Assembly (NCBI GenBank): GCA_021527695.1
Contig: JAKFAO010000010.1
Span: 1,116,001 to 1,180,000, forward strand
Length of the DNA stretch: 64,000 bases
Direction of reading: 5' to 3'
Source: Naematelia aurantialba
Taxonomy: Eukaryota > Basidiomycota > Tremellomycetes > Tremellales > Naemateliaceae
Shown here: one piece after another, positions 21,816 to 33,561 of the stretch
Position numbering within the stretch: position 1 is the first letter of the stretch
How the letters are laid out: each line of letters opens with the position of its first letter
Translations under genes and position numbers: made by a program
Notes under the pieces: model-generated
The model's database searches: none
What the model was told of the DNA's origin: nothing
What the model saw: the letters and a program-made list of their open reading frames with translations, nothing else

Positions 21816-24800
21816 ATGACTGATTCTAGAGCTTCGACGGACACGGCTAGAGACGAGATTGGAGAGGAAGGTGGTGAGTTCGGTTGTCGGTTGTCGTGCG
21901 AGGGTTCCGTGCGCTGATGAGAGCAGACGTGTGTCGGGTGTGCCGAGTCGAGGGCGACGAGGAGGATCCCCTGATCTACCCTTGTAAATGCTCTGGATCA
22001 GTTAGATACGTGCATCCTAGCTGGTGAGTCTTTGATTAGTAAGGCCACTCTGACATATACAGCTTCAAGAACTGGCTCGCGCATAGTCAGAAGCAGCGAT
22101 GTGAGATCTGTGGACATCCATATACGTTCTCCAAGAGTGAGATTCTCCTTCATCGACGGACACTTGAAAGCTTATGCGTAATCAGTCTACCAGAGCTACA
22201 TTCCTTTGACCATTCCGTTTGTCGTGTACATTCGTCAAGCCGGCCTGTTCCTTCAGCGAATCGCCTACACTGTCATCCGCGTAGAGCTGGCTATACTGGC
22301 ATGGCTCGTAATCCTCCCAAGCTGCAACATGTTCAGCCTTCAGGGTGTCATTTGGATGTCTGACCAACTGTGAGCTTGAAAGGTATCCAAGTAACGAGCT
22401 GATCGGTGTAGCCCATGGTCATTCACGAGCCGATCAAGCGATGGCAACTCTTCGCAGTCGGACGGCGCAATACAAAATCTCGTTAACAACTCGTTTGGGA
22501 ATGCAACAATTCCGGAGAATCTACAAGAACAGATCACCCAGTTGCCAGTCTTGCCCCGCCTTATGACCGGGGTTAGCATTCTTCTAGAACGCTTGTTCCG
22601 GTTGTTCACTTTCGCATGGTTTCCATATCCCGAAGAAGAGGAATTCTCAGCGTAAGTTTGCTTTCTTTGAGTATTCCCCACCGCACCCTCGTATTATGTC
22701 CATACATTTTGAGAGCGTGTTGCCGTATCTGTCATTCCTGCTTCCGCTCCGACTGACTTCCTTTATCTACGCCGCATCGCCACTGACCTGACTATAGGGT
22801 TCTTCGGTTCCTTGTGCGGGGTCAGCTACTTACGATTGTTCTGGCGGCGGCTGTGTTCGGAGTCATGGTTTTGCGTACCATTCTCGAAGAAAACGCGTTT
22901 GGACGGGACTTTGGACCGGCCCACACCGAATTGGACGATCCAATGAACCCGGATGAGTGGGTTATAAGGAATGGAGTTGCCCATAAGAAGGACGAAGCAA
23001 ATCCGGAGACCGCTCCACTGCAGCTGGACGAGCAGCAAAAGGAGAAGATCAAAAAGCTGGTAGTGTACATGGACACGCGCGTGACATTGCGAACGCGAAA
23101 GACCGACGCAGGGGTCAACAATGCCGCGAACGAGGACAGGAACGGAGAGGAGACGGTGGCCGAGGCTGGGGAAGGCGAAGCTGATCAGCAGGACAGCTGG
23201 ACAGACGGCATAACCATCGCAACGGAGTTGAATCCAGATGCCGTTAGTTCTCTGGGATCCGGCTCGAATGCGTCTCACGATCCGTCCGAGCATGAGGAGG
23301 TGGACTATGATGCCACACGATCGCCTCCGGGGCCGTTATTCAAGCATCCTGCGTGGTCGGTGGAGGTTACGGCCTCGTCGTCCACCTCGGGGCGCGATGC
23401 GGCTCCTGTGCAGGGAGAGGCTTCCACGTCATCTGAGTCTTCACCAGCCCTGCTCGAAGGCGATGATCTACAATCGATCATCAGGTCATTGGCAATGACT
23501 CCACCGAGACCCTCGACCGCACTGCATTCCCCAATAGGCGTCGAGTATCGAGCCCCAGAACTGCTCGGCGAGGAGGAAGAAGCGTCGCTGCTCTTATCAG
23601 TGAAAAAGGAGAAAGGGAAAGAGCGGGCTTCAGAACCACCAGATGCAAATAACTTCGAGGCCAAGGCATCGGATACCATCCCAGATACGGTGGATGGTAT
23701 TGAAAGGGACTCACCACATTCAAATGATATCGAAGGAGAGGTCGCGAATGGCGACGTACACGTAGCACCAGTCCAGGTGGTTCGGGACGAGGTGAGGGCA
23801 GGGATAGCAGCACTTAGGGTAGAAGCGGAAAATCGGTTGGAAGCTGACCGAGACAATCGAGCACGGCTTGCAGAGGTGGATGACGATGCAGATGCCGAGT
23901 TTGCCGAGGAAGGAGACTGGATGTGGGATGATGCAGGAGGCGATGGCTTCTGGGCGCCGGTGATGGAGGTGATCGGGATCATTGGGCCATGGAGCAATCT
24001 GCTGCAGAATGTACGTCTGAGCTGTGGAAGGGATGCTGATGCTCAGCTCATGATCTGCATCGTGATCGGCTCCGCAGCAATAACGTTACTTGTAGGAATC
24101 CCACTGATGATAGGCAAGACACTGTTGGCTGCCGATTTTGTCCGATCACTTTGGTACTCTTGTCGATTGGTTATCAAAGGCACCCGGCTTGTCACCGATC
24201 CTGTCATCGATATCTCCACAGAAATCCTACGCGATGTGGTGGCCAAACCAGCCATGTTGAGCTTTCACGCTTTGGAACGGATCATTGCGGACAAGCTTGG
24301 CTTACAAAGTCCCACCTTTGATCTGGTCCCAAATATGGCTGGGGGGTCGTCCCACTCTTGGGAGCTGCCTGGTGTTTCAACAGCCCTGGATCTCCTTGCA
24401 TTACTTGGTAACCGAACATACAAGGCGTACAATCGATACCGCAAGTTCGCCATGCACGCGGCTTTCTCGCCCAATCTCGCCTCACGGCTGTGGTGCCTTG
24501 CCGCGGGATATGCCGGAGTAGTCGCGTCATTCGGATCGATTACCCTGCTTGGGGAGCTAGGCGGACCTGAAGGCGAGCTTGGCAGGTCGATTGCGTTTAT
24601 TAAGGTAGAGCATTTCTCTTGTTGATGGTCTAACCATGTACAGGTTGCGATATTTACAATACTCGACGCCGTCATTCTACCGTTCCTTCTTGGATGCTCG
24701 ATCGACTTTTATACAATTCCCCTCTTCTCCGAAGCAAGCATCTGGACGAGAATAAATTGGTTCAAGACGTCGCCTGGTAGCGCATGCTTCATCCATCTTT

Positions 24801-26935
24801 TCGTCGGTTCAACGTGCGCTTGATCCCATTGTGTTGAATCCTCGCTGACGTGACCAGGTTCACGTATTACTTTGTCTTGATGTTGCTATGGATTCGTGGC
24901 GATATACGCCGAGGGGCACTGTACTGGATGCTTGATCCGCGCGATCCGAAATTTTCCCTCACCAAGCAACTACTTGAAAAGTCGACGTGGTGGTCTGTGC
25001 AACGCGTGAGTCAAGCTGGCGCAGTATGTAGAATGAAACTGAATTTTCCAGCGTTTCTCCATTGTCAAGCAACATCTCATAGTGCAGTTTTGGCTGTTTG
25101 GCGCATGGTGCTGGGGCCTCAAGCTTCTTGGCATGTCTAGCTTGCCTGGTCTACGCCTTTCTGCGTAAGTCACCACTTGAAAGTTAGACTGACCAGCGCA
25201 GTGGACCTATCAGCTCCGTCCCATTCGATCTGCTGTTCATCCACCTAGCAATTCCCCCGTCGATTAAAGCCTTGCGTTCGCAACCCCGGCTGCGATACCT
25301 ATATGGATACGTTTTCCGACGCACAGTCGCCCTTTTCGGGCTCACAGCTCTGGTCTACGGGAAACGGAGAGCTCAGCTCAGACTCGACCCGCCTGCATGG
25401 TTGGAAGCTCTCTGGAAGCCAGCAGACATCATATATCGCACATTGGTGGAAAACTACGATCCAGTACATGGAGGCACGGTGCGAGTTCCTTCGTCAAGCG
25501 TTACGTTTGAGAACGTGTACAATCGCAAACCGGACAAGCGAGGTGCTTTCATCCCGCTCGATGAGACTGGAGCGCCAAGGACGCTCGAGGACAAAATCAG
25601 ATTACTGCGGCAAGATCGTTTAATACGTAGCAAAGGGAGGGATCCGAAGACCGAATTCACCGTGCTGACGATCCCTCCATACTGGCTTGCGAGGGTTTGG
25701 GCGTTAATCTACCTGTCCATCATCACCATGGGTGTGGGTGTGGGTATAATGACGATGTTGCCTGTTGTTATGGGTCGAGCGGCGTTTGATATACTAGGCG
25801 TCCAACAGATCCACGATGGATATAGCTTCGTGAGTCGTTATTCATTGGGTAAGCTGACAGTACAGTTCATCGGATGCTACATCCTTTGGTTCATCGCCAA
25901 AGTCAGCCGCAAGATCAGAAGACGTGTCGTGCAGAACCGCCGAGCTGGTGTGCTTCGTCGCTCCGCCGCCTCTACCTATGTGAAACGGGCCTTGCTCTCA
26001 TGGGCCAATAGAATATACGTCTTCGCTGTACTGTTCGGAGTCCTCCCGGTCCTAGTCGGACTGTGCATTGAACTGCATGTGGGGCTACTTGTCAGGTATG
26101 GACTCGTGTTGGGTGTCAAGCCGGTAATCCATTTCTGGGATGCCTGGTGAGTTTGCAGATGACGCGTTCCCTCTCAGCTCACACTCCAATTAGGGCAATG
26201 GGTTTGGTAACCGTCTCTATTCTTGTTGGAGTCGTGGAGATGTATCGGCCGAGGATCTTGCGACATCGGAATACAAACCCTACGTTGACAAGACTGTGGC
26301 AGCTATACAAGGTATGTAGTCTGCGCCGTCCGTTAGGCTGTCGGCTGATCCCCTTAGTTTTACCGCCGACCCGCTAAACAGAGAGGAAAGGAGGTAACTA
26401 AGGCTGTGCTACCGCTTGCGGGATGGGCGCTGCTATACATCGTCGTACCGGTGTGTATCGCCATTGCGATGGCCCTGTTAAACCACGCCCGGCCTTCGAC
26501 GGTTCTTGCATATGCCGGAATCTCGGTGGAGGACTATAACAGCTTCATGTGTAGGTGGCTCGCGTTTGAGGTCCTTCATAGCTTATGTCTGCAGTCCGCC
26601 TCATATTCCCAACCTCGACTCTTCCGATCACTCTGGTGCTTGCACGATCATGGCTGTCGAAGAGGTGGACTAGCCTGCAGCAATATATGATCGACAATGA
26701 GTATGTGGTGGAGATGCGCGTGGAGAACTACGAGCCCGGGAAAGATGCCGCTGCGAAGACGTCTGAGGATCAGTCAAAATCTGAGGCGGACGGGGTGATT
26801 GACGGGGTAGACGTGCCTCTGCCCGAAAGCGAGGATGAGTCGGATGAGTGGCAGCATGAAGACGAGGGCGAGCGTGAGCGTGGGGCGAGGGTGGAGGTTA
26901 TGGATAGCGACGGGGATTGGGTTGATATGGACTGA
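21816..26935 (+). CDS. SSM4: ER membrane RING-CH ubiquitin ligase (DOA10/MARCH6 type)
   Basis: ATG 21816 opens [14 protein letters not shown], and introns interrupt the RING-CH domain. Spliced, the domain reads [33 protein letters not shown], then FKNWL, and closes with [10 protein letters not shown]: the C4HC3 RING-CH pattern. Many hydrophobic segments follow (for example [48 protein letters not shown]), consistent with about a dozen membrane helices. The segment from 24650 to 25150 ([17 protein letters not shown], then [13 protein letters not shown]) matches the TEB4/Doa10 domain. A long acidic linker encoded at 22990-23900 is predicted to be disordered. The acidic tail ends DWVDMD. The family ubiquitinates misfolded cytosolic, nuclear and membrane proteins for ER-associated degradation. 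Confidence 0.93.
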
Positions 26936-27488
26936 GTGGCGTTGTTCAGCGATACCCAGCATAACGATAGATGTCTGTCCGTACCCAGTGTTCCTTGTCA
27001 ATGTTGAGTCGTTCTTGTCAGTTCCAGTCATGCATGTGCCCAAGACGCGTTGTGCTATCGAGCTCGGAGAGCGGAGCTAGACTTTCGACGCCCGTGCGCG
27101 CGGAGCAGCGCTCGAGTTGATGAAACTTAACTGGATGTCACTCCAGGCAGCAAGTAAGGCAACTACCCAGTCGCGTGACTGTGACTGTGTTCCGCGGGGC
27201 GCGGGGGGGGGGGGGGGGGGTTCTGGGCTCGGGGGCGTTAGAGACTGATTTGGATGGGTACTGAACGGCAACTGGACCAGCTGAGGAGTATAACCAGCCT
27301 GATGCAGGCACGAGTGACGAGACGGCGATCAAGTATCGAGAGTCGTCGTCTACTTGCATTTCTGCCTCTCCTGTCTCTATACTGCAACTTTGCATCATCT
27401 CTTTCCCTCGCATCAGCAGGGAAGGGGCAAAGGTCAAGGTCAACGGTCAAAGGGCAAAAGGAACGCGGAACCGCTTGAGTGGGGTGCC
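26936..27488. other. Intergenic with an 18-G homopolymer
   Basis: About 550 nt between two rightward genes. It contains a run of 18 consecutive G (27203-27220) beside further G triplets. The run can form G-quadruplex structures and is also a likely sequencing or assembly weak point. No gene is seen. Confidence 0.5.
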
Positions 27489-29207
27489 ATGTCGGAACTG
27501 CAGGTGTACGAGTATACGGCGAACGACGGCTCCCGCTGTACTCGAGGGTACGACACGCCTCAAGACACGCCGCTGCAGGGGTGGAGCGGCGCGCGCCGCC
27601 CGTATCCCCCGACAGCGCCGTTCACGCCTCCCTACTCGGGCGCAGAGGGGACCCCGTGCCGCGTCAAGGCGTCGGCCGACCGAGGAAGGCATGCCGAGGA
27701 AGCGGCTTGGAACGGGACGGGCGGCGGTGGCGTCCGAGTTGGAGCACCCAGTGCTGGTGTCGTTAACGTGGTTAACAACAGAAATGACAGCAGTAATGGC
27801 AGTAGCAATGGCAATGGGGGAGACTTTGGGAATGACGGTGACGGTGATGGCGACGATGGCAATGGCGACAACGACAATGACGAAGAGGATGAGGAGAATG
27901 AGGAGGATGAGGAGGATGAGGATAACGCCGACGACGAGCACGATATGGATCATGAGAAACGCTTCGTGGCGGTGATACAAGCGATGATCAACACCGTGAA
28001 CGACTCGCGCGAGCGTATCATTGTGGGCGGCCTCTACCCTACGCACGCGTACTACAACGGGGTATGGGAGCAGCTCGAGAGTTTGGTCCGTGGTCGCGGG
28101 AGAGGGAGAGGGGCGACGCGTGGTCGGGCTCGACACGACGGCCAAGGTTACGGTCGAGGTCGAGGTCGGGGTCAAAGTCGCAGTGGACGTGGAAGCCAAG
28201 GTGGGCATGCGGAGGTGGATTTGGACGTCGACGTGCGATTTGAGAGGATTCAAGATGGAAGGGCAAGTGGCAGTGGCAGTGGCAGTGGCGACGGTGGTGG
28301 AAGTGGAAGTGGCAGTGACGGTGGTGGCAGTGGAGGTGGTGTTGGAAGTGGCAGTGACGCGAACACGCGTGGAACTAGTAGCAATCCATCGCCCTGTTCT
28401 CCCCCTTGTGCTCAGAGTCCTTCATCCCAGGCTCTGCCCCAGCACCACCACCACAAACACGGACACCACGACCCACCCTATCGCCCCGCCACTAACAGGC
28501 AACGGCCCCACCTGCGAATCAACACCCTCGTGCGTGGGCCGCACGATCGCCCGGATCCCGTACGTGTCCGACCGTGGCCCCTTGCCACCGACTACCGCGA
28601 TACGTCCGCTCCACTTTCGCTGCATCTGGTCCGGTCGGCGAGCGACGACCGGTCTAGGTCTGCGCGGTTGCCCGTGCAGTTGCAGGTACCAGTACAGCTC
28701 CCCGTGGCGGCACTCGCAGCGCCGGAATTGCCGCTACCAATCTCCAGCCGGGGGTCGTCCTTCTTCACAGCCCACAGCCACAGCCACACCCACACTGCTC
28801 GAATCTCCCGCACCGGCCGACTCTCTACCCCAGTCCCCACAGTCCCCACAGTCCCGAACGCCCGCACCCGCACCCGCACCCGCACTGCCTGGCCACTGGC
28901 CTCCGTCGCGCACCCTGTCCGTGCGGTCCGTGCGGAGCAGCTACGATCGCACGCTGTCGAGCCCGTCTTCCCAGCCATCCACCGTCCCCGCGCCCAGCGT
29001 GATCGGGATGCACGGCGATACGCCGAGTCCGACTCGGAGCCGCACGAAGAACGCATGGTAGTGGGCTCTGATGTACCGCAGGACGAGGACCAGGCGACCG
29101 AGGTTGGTGGGCGTATACGCGCGTGGTTGCGGCGCTGTAGGGCCGCCCTTCGTCTCCCCTTTCCAGCAAGCCGTAGACCTACGACAACGTCGCTGCGCTA
29201 TTGCTAA
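27489..29207 (+). CDS. Orphan low-complexity protein with RG-rich segment
   Basis: A single open frame of 572 residues from ATG 27489 (MSELQVYEYTANDGSRC). It has Asn/Gly and Asp/Glu runs around 27770-27950. A short ordered-looking segment follows (KRFVAVIQAMINTVNDSRER, then GGLYPTHAYYNGVWEQLESL). After that come an Arg/Gly-rich stretch (28095-28200), Gly/Ser repeats (28265-28370), and a Pro/Ser/Arg-rich tail ending in an amphipathic piece, GRIRAWLRRCRAALRLP. No known domain is recognised. Another + frame (28021-29061) and a minus frame (27447-28253) are also long, as expected in GC-rich repetitive DNA, so the coding call is tentative. The RG-rich segment would suit RNA binding, but that is inference. 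Confidence 0.45.
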   Translation: MSELQVYEYTANDGSRCTRGYDTPQDTPLQGWSGARRPYPPTAPFTPPYSGAEGTPCRVKASADRGRHAEEAAWNGTGGGGVRVGAPSAGVVNVVNNRNDSSNGSSNGNGGDFGNDGDGDGDDGNGDNDNDEEDEENEEDEEDEDNADDEHDMDHEKRFVAVIQAMINTVNDSRERIIVGGLYPTHAYYNGVWEQLESLVRGRGRGRGATRGRARHDGQGYGRGRGRGQSRSGRGSQGGHAEVDLDVDVRFERIQDGRASGSGSGSGDGGGSGSGSDGGGSGGGVGSGSDANTRGTSSNPSPCSPPCAQSPSSQALPQHHHHKHGHHDPPYRPATNRQRPHLRINTLVRGPHDRPDPVRVRPWPLATDYRDTSAPLSLHLVRSASDDRSRSARLPVQLQVPVQLPVAALAAPELPLPISSRGSSFFTAHSHSHTHTARISRTGRLSTPVPTVPTVPNARTRTRTRTAWPLASVAHPVRAVRAEQLRSHAVEPVFPAIHRPRAQRDRDARRYAESDSEPHEERMVVGSDVPQDEDQATEVGGRIRAWLRRCRAALRLPFPASRRPTTTSLRYC

Positions 29208-29450
29208 ACAGGAACAAACGTCCTCCCTCCCCCTCCCGAGAAATAAAAGTAAATAATATTGCCGCATCGTGTATTCGAATGTACCTACTGTATCGTGCAT
29301 GTACTTGCAGCGGGAAACAGACGATGCAGTGATGTTTGCCGCTGCAGTGGCGAACACGTCTCAACAACGATGCAATTGCGACACATCTCAACTACGCATC
29401 GTGCCAACGCCCCTCGCCAGACAACGATCGACCTACCGCAATCTCTCCGT

Positions 29451-32400
29451 TCAAACCATATACACCTGCTGCGTAATCAACGCCTTGCTCTGCTCCGCGC
29501 CCAGGTCCGCCACCTGCCTGAACATGGTCATGTCCACACGGGCTTTGAATACCGCGAACACTGGTCGTATCAGCAAGAGCGTACAACCGAGCAACGCGGC
29601 CCAGAGCCAAGCAAGCAACAGCAGTGCAAATCTGGTAGAAGGAAAAGAAGAGGAAGTAGGCGCGAAAGCAAACGCGAACGCGAAAACAAAACAAGCAAAG
29701 GCAAGTGCAACCGCGACTCACCGTGCGTCGGATCGTGGTCCGCGATCATCTCCGCTTCTTGGCAAATATCAAACCCCGCCGCACAATGCACGCAGCGCAG
29801 CCACGCGCCGCGAATCTGGTCGCCGTGATAGTCGCACAGCGTGTCGCGGTGCACCACGTGCCTGAGGTACGCGGTCGGGTCGCGCGGCTCCAACGCCGCG
29901 TTGACGGGCAGGTCGCCTGCGCGCGTCTTGTACAGTTCCGGCAGGAGCGGGAGACGCGAGGTGAGTGGGAAGTGCACGGGTCTGTCGAATTTGAGGAAAA
30001 AGTGACGCGGGTTGTGGATCCGGTACGAGCGAAGTTCGCATATAGAGCACTGAGAGGGCCGCCAGCGTCAGCCGAGGCGTGCGGCGAGAGCGCGACAGAC
30101 ATGGCTAGAACTCTGGACGCGAGGATTCTCAAGTCCGGAATGTGTACTCACGAGGTTGTACGCCACAGGCTCGGAGGGACAGTTGGCACACTGGTACCGG
30201 CGTCCCATGATCCATTCGTTGCAGTTGGTGCATCGGCAGCCGTGATCGAGCGCATCCCGCGGCGCTTGATTGACCACGCGTGACGACGGTGGCGACACCC
30301 CGCGCAGGTGTGGGCTGGACGCCGTTCCCGCATAGACAGTCTCGTTTGTCGGACTAGACGAGCGCGTCGAAGGGACGCGCGGAGTCGACACGGCAGCCGA
30401 ATCTTGGCGATACCACCGGTCTCGAGCGCGCCGCGAGACAGCTTCGACTTCGGCACTGGGCAGCGGTAGAGGGATCTGACGTCAGCGAGACGCGCTGCAT
30501 AGGCTTACCTTCATCATGATATGGTCTGGGGCGTGAGTTCCATCTCCGGCCGCGCCGACGCCCTCGCATTGGATGCACAGATCCCTGCTTGATTAGCGGG
30601 CAAACTCAAGAGATACAGTCAGACTCCTTGCCGCAGCTCACCATGAGGGGCAAACGGCGCAGTGGAACCTGGGTCCCACGATATCCTGCAGACAACTGAC
30701 GAGATCAGTCACGCTCCTGAGGGCTGGTGATATACGCACTTGTGGCAAAATGCCCCGGGATGGCGAATCAGTTGCGTCGGCGCCTCCGAGTTGTGCTCGC
30801 TAGTCCCATTGGCGTAGGAAGGCGCGGTAGCCAGCGGAAGCAGTTCATCTGGGAGGGAGAGGAATGCATGTGCCGGATGTATCTCGTCGACTTTGTGGTA
30901 GCCTGAGGAATCCAAATCAGCGGAAGAAGACAGTGGGCGAGGATGACTCACACGCGCGGCAGAGGTCGAATTTTGGACAAGACACGCCTGGTTGATCAGC
31001 GCGACATGACTCCCAGGACCTACATTTAAAGCGATCTCGAACGAGTTGGGTCCGACATATGGTGCACTCTGAGCCCTCGTTGTATTCTGTGACACCGAGA
31101 TGAGTGAAAGTCATCGCAGTCAGCAAGATGTACTTACCGACATCGACCCAGCCTTCTGGACCCCATATTTTCTCACGAAAGGTATGTCTCAACCCCCGCC
31201 TCCGTTTCTTCGCAAATGCTTTGGTATGTACCAGGCCGTGCACCTCGATACAGCCCGGACAAAGCTCGTATCCCCGATAGAGATCTTGAAGGTCTCCGTT
31301 CTCCGACCGCGGCGACATGGGCGACAGAGAGCCGTGCGACGCGCTCGTGGAGATACTACCTGACCGTGAGCGGGGTGCGTGGGCAGTCCCGCCTCCGCTG
31401 GAACTCGCTTGTGCCACCGCCCACTCAGTCTCGCTTGATCCGTCCGAATGGCTCGTATTCGACTCGCTCGGTACGCGCGGAGGGACAAACACCGCTTTGC
31501 CAGGAGCGTTGACTTTCCACTTGGCGCCCTCACCACAGGTCAGGCAGACATACCGCATATAGTCGAGTCGCATGCCGCACGCCGAGCAGTCTGGAGCGAG
31601 GACGGGCGGTGCAGCGGGTTCCGCTTCCATCCGAGGTGTGCCCGGAGGAGACGCGGTGCTGGCGGACGAGGACGAGGTGTATCCGTGATTATGACGAGAC
31701 GGGCCAGCTTCGGGCTCGTCAAAGTCCGATACTGAGCCTGCATCGGTCTGATACGAGTAGTAGAATTCTGCATGGTCAGCGCTAGGAGCAAGTGGACAAC
31801 TCACTTCCGCGCGCATCGCGCACAAGAGCCAGGTCGCCTAGGTATTCTGCATCAGAGCCATTGCTGTCTTCGTCGCTATCACGGCGTCGTGTTGAGCCGT
31901 TTGAGCGAGGCCCAGGGCCGAGACGGCGAGTAACAAGTCGGCTTTGCTCTCTCAGCCATCGCGAGCCGAGCTCCGAGTCAGTCAGAAGATCGGGTGCCGG
32001 CGCACTCTCTGGTCCGGTGAGAGGAGTCTGCGGGCGGACATGGGAATGGCCATTTGCCCCCCCAGTGCGAGACGAATCAGTCCGGGCATCATCGTGAGAC
32101 CGTTGGCGAGCTGTCGAGGCAGGTGAAGGTTGAGGATTCTGCGGTAGCCTTTGCGGAGCCTGTATCGTCTGGAGGTCCAGACCCGCAAATGGATCTACGA
32201 GCGAGTACCGGGCCGAGGGTATCGAGGTCGCTCCCAAGCTCTCTCCCGACTCGGTCGACCCATCTCCTTCGTCTTCCAGGCTGTCCTCCGCGGTCCCTGA
32301 TAGCCAGCTGTGTCGTGCGGACCGTGACGACTCGGAGTAGCTCCCTGTTCCCGTCCTGAAGCTCGACACGGAGCTTGTGTCGCTGAGACTTGGGCCATCG

Positions 32401-33027
32401 TACTCCACGACCACCTCGACCCTGAGCGTTATCTTCTGTCCCGCTGGTATTTGGCCGGAGCGGATCGACGTGTCGTCTCCCGAGACAAAGTAGGCGATGG
32501 CCTCGGTCAGATCCGACTCGCTGCGCAGGGGAAAAACCTCGCCGTCGTCATCCGTATAAGTGAGGGAGAAGGGTGAGGCGGAGAGGTGGAAGCATTCCTC
32601 GACCTGACTGGTGAGCATGTGTACTTGGTGCACAGAGGGGGAAGGACGAAAAGCAATGTGAAGAAGACAGCCCTTGGACGGCGAGGTATAGACGAGATGT
32701 GTGAGAGGATGTCTCAAGGTGATGAACGACGTGAGTGGAGGTATGTGGGCGGGACGTATGTGGTGGGAAGTAAGTTGGTAGAGTATGTGAGGGGAGGTAT
32801 ATGAGGGGAAGTAGGTGGTTAGGAAAAGGTATGTGAGTGAAAGTGAACAAGGAATGCGGGCGCAGGAGGTATAAGAACAGCTCCGGACCCACCCTGCATC
32901 GCAACGATTCAAGCCGACACGTCGAAGCCGAAGGGAACGTGACCCGTCTCGTCGAGTTGGCATAAGCACACTTGATGACCAATGGCCGATGCGGTCTATC
33001 AGGAATCACCGCTGCGGATTTGTACAT
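29451..33027 (-). CDS. PB1 domain plus multiple ZZ zinc fingers (NBR1-like?)
   Basis: Exon 1 is 32893-33027 (MYKSAAVIPDRPHRP, then VIKCAYANSTRRVTFP) and exon 2 starts at 32603 (VEECFHLSASPFSLTYTDDD). Joined, they form an N-terminal PB1 domain with the acidic TDDDGEVFPLRSESDL loop. After a Ser-rich linker come ZZ-type modules. Module 1 is CSACGMRL...CLTCGEG; 2 is CTICRTQLVRDRFKC with CPKFDLCRAC; 3 has FCHKCV and GPRFHCAVCPS-type pairs around 30.6-30.75 kb; 4 is CRCTNCNEWIMGRRYQC; 5 is CDYHGDQIRGAWLRCVHC with HDPTH, where some usual Cys are changed. The stop is 29451-29453. PB1 plus ZZ is the layout of p62/NBR1 autophagy receptors, but I see no FW (NBR1) or UBA domain. Several introns are inferred, and their exact edges in the ZZ region are approximate. 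Confidence 0.8.
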
Positions 33028-33561
33028 TGCCCCAATGCTATGGCATAGACCCGGCCATTACCGAACGCTCCAGTGCTGCGTATCTGCTAGCGGCGGCGGC
33101 GCGGTCGCGTTGCGCTTCGACTTGCAATACTTCACACCCACTGGTAGCTCTTGCGTGCGGTGGACTCGGAGCCGTGTGCGGCCAGATGATAGAGAGACGA
33201 TGGAGGTGTAAGAGCAACTGGTATCTGATGGACAGAGTGCCTCGTAAACAGACTTTTGCTGCGAACGGGATCAAATCCGCGTGCGCTCCCATCAACGAGT
33301 GGCAAAGCGGTGGCAAACGCTTCCGAAGACCCGAGTTACGTTCCATCGCAGTCGCAGATACTCTAGCTGAAATGATGTGGGAGCAGGGCCGACACATTCA
33401 TCCTCTATTTGTCCGCTGCCTGTTCCCACAGCCTATGGTACAACCTTCCCGCTAGTCGAAGCTCTTTCTTCCAGCTGGACAGAGGGTCTCTACAAGCTAC
33501 ACACACGGAGTGTCCAATTGCTCTACATAGAGTTTTCTGTTGTTCACAAGCGCCTCTGCCT
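33028..33561. other. Intergenic between two leftward genes
   Basis: About 530 nt expected to hold the promoter of the PB1/ZZ gene and the 3' end of the inositol oxygenase gene. Open frames on the + strand (up to 157 codons) have no family features and are taken as chance. Confidence 0.4.

Noticed and set aside
27447..28253. Minus-strand frame of 268 codons
   Set aside because: Hydrophobic Val/Ile/Leu runs are the antisense reading of Asp/Glu/Asn repeats in the + frame; not a real membrane protein.
33028..33455. 157-codon + frame upstream of the PB1/ZZ gene
   Set aside because: It starts inside the PB1/ZZ first exon antisense, and has no conserved motif.
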